From positions 1 through 64,000 of the forward strand of contig NZ_JAUNLS010000005.1 in NCBI RefSeq assembly GCF_030532325.1: a DNA stretch of 64,000 bases, written 5' to 3'. A program made the translations under genes and the position numbers. How positions within the stretch are numbered: position 1 is the first letter of the stretch; every line of letters starts with the position of its first letter. The notes under the pieces are model-generated. The model saw only the letters and a program-made list of their open reading frames with translations, made no database searches and was not told the DNA's origin. Shown one piece after another: positions 8,018 to 17,503 of the stretch. The DNA comes from Corynebacterium sp. (GTDB lineage Bacteria; Actinomycetota; Actinomycetes; Mycobacteriales; Mycobacteriaceae).

Positions 8018-9532
8018 CTAGCTATCGTGTGTGCGACCGCGGTTGTGTCCCGAATTCTGGGAGTTGCCCTTGCCGCCGCGGCGATTGCGCCCACCACGGC
8101 GCCGGCGCCTGCGGCTATTGCCGCTCTTGTTATTGCTGCCCTTGTTGCCCGTGTTGCCCTTGCTACCGTTGTTGCCGATGGTGGAGTCGCTGGACTGCTG
8201 GTTGTTGCTGCTGTTGCTGTTGCTGTTGCCGCCGTTCTGGCCAGCGCCCTGCTGGGAGCCGGACCTGCGCTTGGAACGGCGGCGGGCGGATCCGCCCGAG
8301 CGGCGGTTCTTCTGCTGTGGCTGCGATGGGCGCGAGCGTTGGCCTGAGGAGGAGGGCTCCTCGCTGGGCTCGACGGCCTCCTCGATGCGCTCCAGGGCGG
8401 CCAGGAATGCCTCATCCGCCATGAGCGGGATGTCCTTGCGGTGTGCGTGCATGGGCTTGCCGACGAGATCCGTGGTGATGTTGCAGACCACCAGGGAGGT
8501 CTCACGGGTGAGCTTCTCCGAATAGTTGAGCTCCTCGCGCACCAGCGCCTCGATGATCACATCCGGATCCATGGCGATCTCGGGGGCCACGACGATCTCC
8601 ATGCCGCGGCGCAGCTCCTTGCCCGGAACATAAGGCCCGGGGTTGTGGTGCATGCGCGGGGCCTCGGCGGCGTCGACACGCAGCTGGGAGCGCTGCAATC
8701 CGAAGCGATCGGCGCGTAGATCTTCCGGGGTGTAGGAATTCAGCGGGCCCGCGGCCAGGCGCTGGTAGAGCGCCAGCAGGGTCTCGGTGGCCGCGCGGGA
8801 GGTTTCCGCCTCGCTGCGCTGCGCGCGCTCGTGGCTGGCGGTGGGATCCTCCGCGTCAAGGCCCGCGCGGCGGGCGACGGCGGCCAGGCGCACGTCGTTC
8901 TCCCAGATCTCCTGCAGACGTGCGGAGGCCAGGGTGTCGATGATGGCCACCGGTGCGGGCACGTGGCCCACCTTGGTGCGGCGCCGGCGGCCCTTGGAGC
9001 GATTGCGGCCCCGCGCGCGGTTCTGCCGGGCTGCGGCGGTCATGGCTCGGCGCGCCTCGGACACCAGGAAGCCCCATGTGTAGGGGGTGTCGTGGACGAT
9101 GAGCGTGCGGCCGTCGATAAGCCTGTCCAAGGGCTTGAGCAGCGCAGAGAAGGACTGGCCCTGGGCGATCTCCTCGCGGCTGAGCCCGTGCAGGTGGAAG
9201 GGGCCGGGATCACCGTCGGGGTTGAGCACCGCGTGGAAGTCTTGGCCCACCTCGCCGGACTCGTTGAAGGTGAGGGCGTCAATAGTCAGCAGCCGCCCCG
9301 TCGAGGGATGGATGCCGGTGGTCTGCATGGTCAGTGCCACGAAGGGGAAGGCCGCGACGGCCTCCGCCTGTGCGGCCTGGCGCTGCTCGTTGCGGGAGCG
9401 TGCATCAGCGGACGCAGTGGAACGGTGGGTGGTGGGCCCCGGCTTGGGCGCGTGGTGGGAGGGCGACTGTGCCGGAGACGCCGATGCGGGGGAGTCTGCA
9501 GCGGGCGCAGGGGTGCCGGGGGTCGTCGTCAT
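8018..9532 (-). CDS. DnaQ-like exonuclease-fold protein with BRCT-like domain, active site degenerate
   Basis: The 504-residue protein has four parts. A Pro/Ala/Ser-rich N-terminus (1-60) is followed by a DnaQ/RNase T-like exonuclease fold (about 62-200). A BRCT-like domain (about 330-410) contains KELRRGMEIVV, TSLVVCNI and KPMHAHRKDIPLM. A basic Ser/Asn/Gly/Arg-rich tail ends it. Exo motif I should read D-x-E but is LTMQTTGI, and motif III has HDTPYTWGFL with Thr at the Asp position, so catalysis looks lost. Exo plus BRCT is the architecture of mycobacterial DnaQ-type proteins. The Arg-rich tail (RRRRRRGGRNRRGG) suggests nucleic acid binding. ATG 9532 has TAGACT exactly 7 bases upstream, so it is probably leaderless. 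Confidence 0.75.
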   Translation of the reverse strand: MTTTPGTPAPAADSPASASPAQSPSHHAPKPGPTTHRSTASADARSRNEQRQAAQAEAVAAFPFVALTMQTTGIHPSTGRLLTIDALTFNESGEVGQDFHAVLNPDGDPGPFHLHGLSREEIAQGQSFSALLKPLDRLIDGRTLIVHDTPYTWGFLVSEARRAMTAAARQNRARGRNRSKGRRRRTKVGHVPAPVAIIDTLASARLQEIWENDVRLAAVARRAGLDAEDPTASHERAQRSEAETSRAATETLLALYQRLAAGPLNSYTPEDLRADRFGLQRSQLRVDAAEAPRMHHNPGPYVPGKELRRGMEIVVAPEIAMDPDVIIEALVREELNYSEKLTRETSLVVCNITTDLVGKPMHAHRKDIPLMADEAFLAALERIEEAVEPSEEPSSSGQRSRPSQPQQKNRRSGGSARRRSKRRSGSQQGAGQNGGNSNSNSSNNQQSSDSTIGNNGSKGNTGNKGSNNKSGNSRRRRRRGGRNRRGGKGNSQNSGHNRGRTHDS

Positions 9533-9616
9533 TGTTCTAAGTCTAATACCCGGGTGTGGGGATGTGGGAAAGGGCACACACTGCGCCGTGGTGGGTGGAT
9601 ACGGCGGACGGATGCG

Positions 9617-11260
9617 TTAGCCCTTAATCACGATGGTGCCCGGCGTGGTGTGCTCGGTGCGGCTCGGCGTGGGTGTTTCCTCCGGGGTGGAGGTCTCGGG
9701 GCGGATGGTGGTCCACTCCGGCGGCAGCAACACGGAGGTCTCCTCCTTGGTAAACGGCGTCTCGCTCGCGGGCGTTGAGGTCTGCTCCGTACGGGTGGTC
9801 GATTCTGACGTGCTGGTGCTCCCAGCCTGCTCGGTGCGCTCGGTGGTGGTCTCTTCCTCGCGGTGGTGCGAGTGCGAGGTTGACGGCGCACTCGGCTCCC
9901 CGCTTGGATCGAGGCCCGGAACGGGCGGCAGGGCGGAGGAGGGGAGCTCAGCGGAGGGAACAGTACTCGACGGCAGGCCGGCGGTGGCGGATGTCGAGGT
10001 CAGGGGCTGCGGTTCCGTCGCGGAGGTGGCAATGACCGTGCTGGTTCCCTCGCCGCTCTGCTCCCGCTCAGTGCTGGACTCGCGCGTGCGCTCGCGGGAT
10101 TCCTCGCTTTCCTCTAGGGAGCTGGAGGAAGATTCGGCGGCGGAGCTGGAGGCGGATTCGCTCTCCGCAGAGTGCTCGGCCGAGGAGCCCTCGGCGTCCA
10201 TGCTTTCATCGGCAGGCGCGATAGAGTGCTGGCCGGACTCTTCCTCAGAGAAAGTGGACGCGGCGATGGTAGCTGAGCCGCCGAGCACCACAGCCACCCC
10301 GGCCGCCACCGAGAGCTTGGCGCCCACGGCTGCGCTGACGGTCTGCGCAGCGACGCCCGCCGTGCCTGCGGTGCCCATGGTGCCCGCGGTGCCGACGGTG
10401 GTAGTCCCGGCCGTCGTGGCGACGGAAGCCGCGGGGGCGGAGAGGAAGGAGGTGGCCTGCGCTGCCTGCGCTGTGGCCTCAGCAGCGTGCGCGCGGGCGC
10501 GGGCCGCGGCCAAGGCGGACACGCCAAGAGAAGTAGCCGTGGCGGCACCGGCCGCACCGGCGATGGCGCCGCGGTGTGTGGAGGTCTCGCTGGCGTAGAT
10601 AGTCAGGCTGGGCGCGCCCTCATCCAGGCAGTAGTAGGCGCGCGCGATGGGCGTGAGCCCATCCTGCTTGAGGTGACGCACGCTCTTCGTGAGCTGGCGG
10701 GCGGCGTCCTTGGGTAGGGAGGCCACCAGAGTGTTGTCCACGAAGACATTGACCGTGCGCCTGCCCCACAGGCGCTTGGCGTCCAGCCGCACGAGGATGT
10801 GCTCGGCGGAGGAGGGCAGCCGTGTCTCATCCACGAGGAAGTCAGTCACCGTGACCCCGGGGCCGCTTTCCATCATGGCCCAGCGCTCCGTGGGCGGGTT
10901 GTTCATGGGCACGCACAAACCTGGGGCGGGCAGAACTAGCTCGAAGGTGGGAATGGCGTCACCAGCGGCGTCCTCCTGCATGCGCACATGCGCGGTGACC
11001 TGCGGGGAAAGGCCAGCCTCCAGGATCCAATCGAACTCCGGGTAGTCCTGGGAATCTGCGGCAGAAAGAGAACCGAGCAGAATGTCGTCGCGGTGCACAC
11101 GGAAGCCGGCGGCGGAGTTGCCGTACAGTACTACGGGGAAACACGTCTCCTTGTTCTCACCCAGGATGGTGAGGAACGTCTGCGGTGCGACCCCGTTGAC
11201 GGAAAGGCGTCGCGGCACGCCAAAACCGCGTTCAGGAACTACGTAATTCGTGATCGCCAT
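9617..11260 (-). CDS. Hypothetical membrane protein, paralogue of the next upstream gene
   Basis: I do not recognise a named family in this 547-residue protein. An N-terminal globular region (about 1-215) is followed by an Ala/Gly/Thr-rich stretch with one likely membrane segment (VAAGVAVVLGGSATIAAS, near residues 320-340) and a 200-residue Ser/Glu/Thr/Pro-rich tail like a wall-spanning or extracellular stalk. The N-terminal region is clearly related to the protein at 11467-12411: both have a YPE..L..AGL.P block, a LP.PGLC.P.NNPP block and an A.AY..L..G....IYA block. The segment around LLGSLSAADSQDYPEF vaguely resembles a HIRAN-type fold, which is a guess. Start ATG 11260 has GAAGG upstream. 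Confidence 0.7.
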   Translation of the reverse strand: MAITNYVVPERGFGVPRRLSVNGVAPQTFLTILGENKETCFPVVLYGNSAAGFRVHRDDILLGSLSAADSQDYPEFDWILEAGLSPQVTAHVRMQEDAAGDAIPTFELVLPAPGLCVPMNNPPTERWAMMESGPGVTVTDFLVDETRLPSSAEHILVRLDAKRLWGRRTVNVFVDNTLVASLPKDAARQLTKSVRHLKQDGLTPIARAYYCLDEGAPSLTIYASETSTHRGAIAGAAGAATATSLGVSALAAARARAHAAEATAQAAQATSFLSAPAASVATTAGTTTVGTAGTMGTAGTAGVAAQTVSAAVGAKLSVAAGVAVVLGGSATIAASTFSEEESGQHSIAPADESMDAEGSSAEHSAESESASSSAAESSSSSLEESEESRERTRESSTEREQSGEGTSTVIATSATEPQPLTSTSATAGLPSSTVPSAELPSSALPPVPGLDPSGEPSAPSTSHSHHREEETTTERTEQAGSTSTSESTTRTEQTSTPASETPFTKEETSVLLPPEWTTIRPETSTPEETPTPSRTEHTTPGTIVIKG

Positions 11261-11466
11261 AGCCTGCCTTCAGTCTCTGCCTCTGTGCATCCACTGGGCA
11301 GCGTATAGGGGGATATTGTCAGAAAAAAGCGTAGAAAATAATTTCGCTAGGGGCTGCGGGGCGCGCTGGAACCGCGGTAACCCCTCATCTGCTGCCCACT
11401 TTACAGCCCTGCGCAGGCAGTATCCAAAACCAAATGCACTGGATAGAGCCTACAATAGGGCGACGG

Positions 11467-12411
11467 TCACAGTGCAAACGTGAGCATGGCAATCATCGCA
11501 ACAACAACCAGCACCACGCACAGCATTAACCACGGCCGTCGGAAGTGCGCTGACCGTTGTTCCTGTGCATGTTCCTGCGCGTCCGGCTCCACATTGGCGG
11601 GAAGACGATCCAGCCGGGCGAGGTCAGAATCAGTAATGACGCGGAAGCTGGAGGTCTCAAAGGTCTGCGCCGCGTGGTGGGAGGACGGCGCGTGCTGGGT
11701 CAGTGCCCACTCCTGGCCGCTTCCCTGGGATTCCTGCGGCCCTGCGTAGATGTTGAGCACTCGGCGCCCGCCGCGCAGGAAGTGATAGGCGTGGGCCAGG
11801 GTGGTGTATCCCTGCGCGGCGTGCTCGGCGAGGACGGCGTGGAGGGAGGAGGGGGCGCTGTCCAGCACAGCAATGCTCTCTGTACCCAGAGCCACCTCCA
11901 CTGGGCCCTCCGGCTGCGTGGCACGCAAGGTCACCAGCAGGTGCATGCGCGCGTGCGGGTCGATGCTGGGCGTGTCCTCCAACTGCGTCACGCTCAGCGG
12001 CGGGGCGTAGCTAAGCAACGCCCACGGCGTGGAAGGCGGGTTGTTGGCCGGCAGGCATAGGCCCGGGCGCGGCAGCAAGAGGGACATCGTGGGTGTACCG
12101 GCATTGGCATCCGCACCAGCCCGCAGCGTGGCGGCAGGGATTAGGCCGGCGTTGACCAGCAGCTCCAGCTCGGGGTACTGGGTGGCGTCCTCGGCGGTGA
12201 TGTGGCCGAGCTCTTTGGCCGGGGCGCCTTCTGCCTCCACTCGCCAGCCGCCCCGGCCGTTGGGATGCAGCGTGGCGGTGACCTCGGTGGTGCCGCCGCC
12301 CGGTTGGCCCGCGGGGAAGCTGACCCCGGTGGCGGGGACGACGGGCACGGACTGCACCGCGCCGAGCCCACGGTGGGGAATGAGGTAGGTGGAAGAAGCG
12401 GAGGAGGACAT
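11467..12411 (-). CDS. Hypothetical tail-anchored membrane protein, tandem paralogue
   Basis: The 314-residue protein of unknown function shares three sequence blocks with its downstream neighbour (9617-11260), including LPRPGLCLPANNPP and AHAYHFLRGG. It lacks the long Ser/Glu-rich tail and instead ends in a single hydrophobic segment (LMLCVVLVVVAMIAMLTFAL) at the extreme C-terminus, so it is probably tail-anchored with the bulk in the cytoplasm. The 206-base gap to the neighbour suggests a separate promoter. The two genes look like an ancient tandem duplication followed by divergence of the membrane-anchoring part. I know of no characterised homologue. Confidence 0.7.
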   Translation of the reverse strand: MSSSASSTYLIPHRGLGAVQSVPVVPATGVSFPAGQPGGGTTEVTATLHPNGRGGWRVEAEGAPAKELGHITAEDATQYPELELLVNAGLIPAATLRAGADANAGTPTMSLLLPRPGLCLPANNPPSTPWALLSYAPPLSVTQLEDTPSIDPHARMHLLVTLRATQPEGPVEVALGTESIAVLDSAPSSLHAVLAEHAAQGYTTLAHAYHFLRGGRRVLNIYAGPQESQGSGQEWALTQHAPSSHHAAQTFETSSFRVITDSDLARLDRLPANVEPDAQEHAQEQRSAHFRRPWLMLCVVLVVVAMIAMLTFAL

Positions 12412-12560
12412 ACTTTAATCTCTAACTCACGTGCGCCGCGCGGCGCGAATTTTTCCAGTAGTAGGGGTAAACGATTAAACTCAAATAGGTTTTATTCATC
12501 GAAAGTAGGCTGTGACTATCCGTGAGTCATGGCTTACTAGGGACAGCAAAGGAGGTCGCC

Positions 12561-13124
12561 GTGGCGGATCTGAGCTTTGCGCGGTTTGCCTCCAACTTTG
12601 GGCAATTCCTCAAATTTGGACTCGTCGGCGGCTCCGGAACGCTGGTGAACATGCTCACCGCGGTGGTGGCCGCCAAGGTGGGGCTGGCGCTTGTTGGCGC
12701 CCAGCCCAACGACGCCTTCATGAACCTCTTCGGTTCCTCCTTCAACGTGCGCTGGTACATGGTCTTTTCCACCGTGGCCTTCCTTGTGGCCAACATGTGG
12801 AACTACCAGCTCAACAGGATGTGGACCTTCCGCTCAGTGGAGAAGGTCTCCTGGCTGCGCGGATTCTTCCCCTTCCTGCTCACCGGCATCGGTGCCTTTG
12901 TCGTTTCACTGGTTCTGCAGCACTTCCTCATGCACCCGGAGTCCCCCATCCAGCTGCCGCCGCACATCTTCGATGACTCCACGGGCTTCCGCAAGATGTA
13001 CTACTGGGCCAACATGATATCCATCATCGTGGCCATGCCCATCAACTTCATCATCAACAAGGTGTGGACCTTCCGCTCGCAGCCGAAGGCCCCCGTCGTG
13101 GTGGAGGAGACGGATCCCCGTTAG
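12561..13124 (+). CDS. GtrA-like family membrane protein
   Basis: The 187-residue protein has four predicted membrane segments and the GtrA-family opening FLKFGLVGGSGTLVNM. The paired sequences WNYQLNRMWTFRS and INFIINKVWTFRS are the family's repeated [NV].W.FR signature. GtrA-like proteins are thought to help flip or present polyprenyl-linked sugars for cell-envelope glycans. The start is GTG 12561, chosen for AAAGGAGG directly upstream. It converges on leuA, and its TAG stop lies inside a hairpin shared with the leuA 3' end. Confidence 0.85.
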   Translation: MADLSFARFASNFGQFLKFGLVGGSGTLVNMLTAVVAAKVGLALVGAQPNDAFMNLFGSSFNVRWYMVFSTVAFLVANMWNYQLNRMWTFRSVEKVSWLRGFFPFLLTGIGAFVVSLVLQHFLMHPESPIQLPPHIFDDSTGFRKMYYWANMISIIVAMPINFIINKVWTFRSQPKAPVVVEETDPR

Positions 13125-13145
13125 CGGGTGCTGGCGCACCCGCTA
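13122..13145. terminator. Bidirectional hairpin between gtrA-like gene and leuA
   Basis: A perfect 10-bp stem TAGCGGGTGC / GCACCCGCTA encloses the loop TGGC. The left arm contains the gtrA stop TAG. The right arm, read on the minus strand, contains TAG at 13143-13145, an in-frame second stop behind leuA. There is no T-run, so termination strength is uncertain. Confidence 0.6.
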
Positions 13146-13166
13146 GTTCAGTGCGCGGTTCACCAC

Positions 13167-14996
<1,830 letters not shown>

Positions 14997-15019
14997 TTAC
15001 ACGTGTGTTAGTGGTTAAG

Positions 15020-15103
15020 CGTTCGGTGCACAGCTCGTGCACTCCGTTACGAACGGCCGGCTGCAGTGCGGCAGCACCACGCTCCGCGACGGGGCGCCGG
15101 CCG
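15020..15103 (-). promoter_or_regulatory. leuA attenuator region (alternative hairpins)
   Basis: Between the leader peptide and leuA the minus-strand RNA can form two hairpins. One pairs 15096-15103 with 15054-15061 (8 bp, CGGCCGGC). The other pairs 15050-15055 with 15020-15025 (CGTTCG/CGAACG) plus an inner GTGCAC stem. They share two bases at 15054-15055, so they compete. With the Leu-rich leader peptide this fits ribosome-mediated attenuation, though there is no clear U-run after the proximal hairpin. That switch is inference. Confidence 0.6.
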
Positions 15104-15117
15104 CCTCAGTGGCTCGC

Positions 15118-15165
15118 CTAAATCCCGCCGCGGCACGTAAGGAGAAGTCCGTGTCGCGAAATCAT
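15118..15165 (-). CDS. leuL: leuA leader peptide, MISRHGLLLTCRGGI
   Basis: A 15-codon ORF upstream of leuA on the same strand reads MISRHGLLLTCRGGI and stops with TAG at 15118. Three consecutive leucine codons (CTT CTC CTT) are the hallmark of a leucine leader peptide, and leuA leaders of this kind are known in corynebacteria. A TAGAAT -10-like box lies about 25 bases upstream of its ATG. Stalling at the Leu codons would choose between the hairpins that follow. Confidence 0.8.
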   Translation of the reverse strand: MISRHGLLLTCRGGI

Positions 15166-15287
15166 GTGGTCGACATTACATCCCTTCCCATTCTATGGCA
15201 AGCGATTCCATACAATGAGACATCCGCGGGTGGGCAGCGCCGCTGAGCGGGGGAGGGTCGCGTGTGCGGGGCGCTACGATGTTCTGC

Positions 15288-16460
15288 GTGACAGAATTCA
15301 AGGCGGTTGGGTTCAAGGCGACTGCTGGCGCCGATCGGGCTCCGGGTACCCCGGAGAACCGCGGGCTCGGCGCGCGGGGGTGGGCCGCCGCCACGCTTAT
15401 CGCCGTGTTGGGCTCCGCGCTGCGCGTGGGCGTGCTCGCTATCTTCGCGCGCGCCAACCAGGACAGCCTGTGGGGCCTGCTCAACAAGTGGGACGCGCAG
15501 TACTACACGGAGATTGCCCGCGCCGGCTACTTCGGCGCCGAGGTGGGCGAACCCGGCAAGTCCTTTGAGACCGCCATGGCCTTCTTCCCGGGCTTCCCGC
15601 TGGTTATCCGGGCGCTGGCCTCGCTGGGCATCAACGAGTCTGCCGCGGCGATGCTCCTCAACCTCATCTTCTTAAGCGTCCTGGCTGCGGGTGTCATGGC
15701 CATCGCCGCGCGCATGGGGGCCGGATTCCCCGGGCGCGTGGCCGCTGCCATCGTGGTCACCAGCGCGCCGATGTCCATCGTGCTGTCCATGCCCTATACC
15801 GAGGCGCTCTTCGGGGCGCTGCTCATGTGGGGCCTGGTGGCGCTACACGACGAACGATGGTGGCTGGCTGGTGCCGCGGGCTTCGCGTTGTCCTTCGTGC
15901 GGCTTACCGCAGTGGATTTCCTCGCCGTCTTTGCGCTTATGGTGCTGCTGCGCGCCGTGCGCAATTGGCGGGCGTGGTGCGCGCTGGTGCTGGCTGCGCT
16001 GCCGCTGGTGGGGTATCTCACCTGGGCCAACCAGCACCTGGCGCACCTGGGTGGATACTTTGGCACTCAGCGCCAGCACTGGAACTCCCACTTTGACTTC
16101 GGCGCTGCCACCATGCGCTGGGCGTGGACGGTGCTCACCACCGGGGATAACGTGGGCTACCTGCTCAGCGTGTCCGTCATCATCGCCGTGCCCATCCTGC
16201 TCGTGCTTAGCTGGGGCAAGCTCCCGCCGGCGGTGTGGTGGTTCAGCGCGGCGCTCACGGCCAACGTTGTGCTTTCTGACGGCATCATGCACTCCCGCCC
16301 GCGCCTGCTTCTGCCCACAGCCCTTGTGCTCCTGCCGTGGATTCTTCGTGCGGCCGCTGCGCCACCGCGCCGGGGTCTGTGGTGGGCGGTGGCCGCCTGG
16401 GTGCTGTGGGGTGCGTGGTTCTCCGGCTACATGCTGGCCGTCTTTGAATGGGCCATTTAG
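15288..16460 (+). CDS. PIG-V-like polyprenol-phosphate-mannose mannosyltransferase family membrane protein
   Basis: The 390-residue integral membrane protein has about nine hydrophobic segments and an early WDAQYYTEIARAGYF motif in the first periplasmic loop, typical of GT-C mannosyltransferases of the PIG-V/DUF2029 type. It is likely to use a lipid-linked sugar donor in cell-envelope glycan or lipoglycan assembly; the acceptor cannot be inferred. I chose GTG 15288 because TACGAT lies exactly 7 bases upstream, the spacing of a leaderless transcript, and there is no Shine-Dalgarno sequence. It ends convergent to a DMT permease gene. Confidence 0.75.
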   Translation: MTEFKAVGFKATAGADRAPGTPENRGLGARGWAAATLIAVLGSALRVGVLAIFARANQDSLWGLLNKWDAQYYTEIARAGYFGAEVGEPGKSFETAMAFFPGFPLVIRALASLGINESAAAMLLNLIFLSVLAAGVMAIAARMGAGFPGRVAAAIVVTSAPMSIVLSMPYTEALFGALLMWGLVALHDERWWLAGAAGFALSFVRLTAVDFLAVFALMVLLRAVRNWRAWCALVLAALPLVGYLTWANQHLAHLGGYFGTQRQHWNSHFDFGAATMRWAWTVLTTGDNVGYLLSVSVIIAVPILLVLSWGKLPPAVWWFSAALTANVVLSDGIMHSRPRLLLPTALVLLPWILRAAAAPPRRGLWWAVAAWVLWGAWFSGYMLAVFEWAI

Positions 16461-16474
16461 CTTTACGGGGCCAT

Positions 16475-17329
16475 CTAGTGGGTGGTGCGCGGCTCGCCCA
16501 CGGGTAGCCGGGAGAGCACGAAGGTGGCGGTGATCATGATCGCCAAGGAGATGCCCATGACCGTCCAGCCGGCGAGGGAAGACACCTGGAACTGCTCACC
16601 GAGCACCCAGTAGCCCAGGCCAAAGGCCACGATGGGTTCCATGATGGTCATCGCGGGCAGGGAGTGCTTGAGGGCGCCGGCGTGGAAGGAATACTGCTGC
16701 ACCACGGTGCCGGTACCGGCCAGAATCACGAGTACCCAGAACTGCCAGCTGCCCAGCATGGCCAGCAGGCCGTCGTGATGCAGGATGCCCACGGAAACCT
16801 TGGCCACGAGGGCCACGTAGCCGTAGATGACGCCGCAGGCCGTACCCAGCGCCAGCGCGCGGTCCGTGCGCCGCGTGTAGGCGATGCCTGCCAGAGCTGC
16901 CAGGGTCAGCCCGCCCAGCACGAAGGCCGGCCACCACTGCGACCACGCCGGGAAGTCCGTGCCGGCGGTGGGGCGGCCATAAGCCACGAGGAAGCCCACC
17001 GAGACCGTGAGCGCAATGCACCACAGGGTTTCGTGCGCCGGCATGCGGCGGCGGGAGTACCACGCGGCCAGCGGCAGGGTAAACATGAGTTTGAGCATGA
17101 GGATGGGCTGCACCACCAGCAGGGTGCCAAAGCCCAGGGCCACCAGCTGCAGCGCGTAGGCTACGACGGCCGCGGCCGTGCCCACCCACCACAGGGGAGT
17201 GGATATCGCGGTGCGCATGACGCTGCGCGAGCTCGCATCGAGCACAATGCGGTGGCGGACGACTGTCCCCCAGGCGATGACGAGTGCCGAGGCTAGGGCG
17301 AAGACCACGGCAATCATGTTTCCCAGCAT
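16475..17329 (-). CDS. DMT/EamA-type transporter, NIPA-like
   Basis: The 284-residue protein has about nine hydrophobic segments, the drug/metabolite transporter pattern, with VVQPILMLKLMFTLPLAAW and a duplicated C-terminal half ending in VMGISLAIMITATFVLSRL. The substrate is unknown. I chose ATG 17329 because TAGGGT lies exactly 7 bases upstream (leaderless arrangement); longer in-frame starts reach to 17362. It is convergent with the mannosyltransferase gene and divergent from lysC. Confidence 0.72.
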   Translation of the reverse strand: MLGNMIAVVFALASALVIAWGTVVRHRIVLDASSRSVMRTAISTPLWWVGTAAAVVAYALQLVALGFGTLLVVQPILMLKLMFTLPLAAWYSRRRMPAHETLWCIALTVSVGFLVAYGRPTAGTDFPAWSQWWPAFVLGGLTLAALAGIAYTRRTDRALALGTACGVIYGYVALVAKVSVGILHHDGLLAMLGSWQFWVLVILAGTGTVVQQYSFHAGALKHSLPAMTIMEPIVAFGLGYWVLGEQFQVSSLAGWTVMGISLAIMITATFVLSRLPVGEPRTTH

Positions 17330-17503
17330 TGTCACAACCCTACCGCCATTTAAAGCCAGCATTCTGTTTCGGCGCGGAGAGTTTCGCTGTAGTCTGAAGA
17401 AGTTGACTACCTAGCTATAGGTATTCGTGGCCTGAGGGTTTGATGGAGAATAGACTCGGTGTGGCCGGTCGCTACTTCGCAAAAAGGAAAGGTGGGACAC
17501 TCA

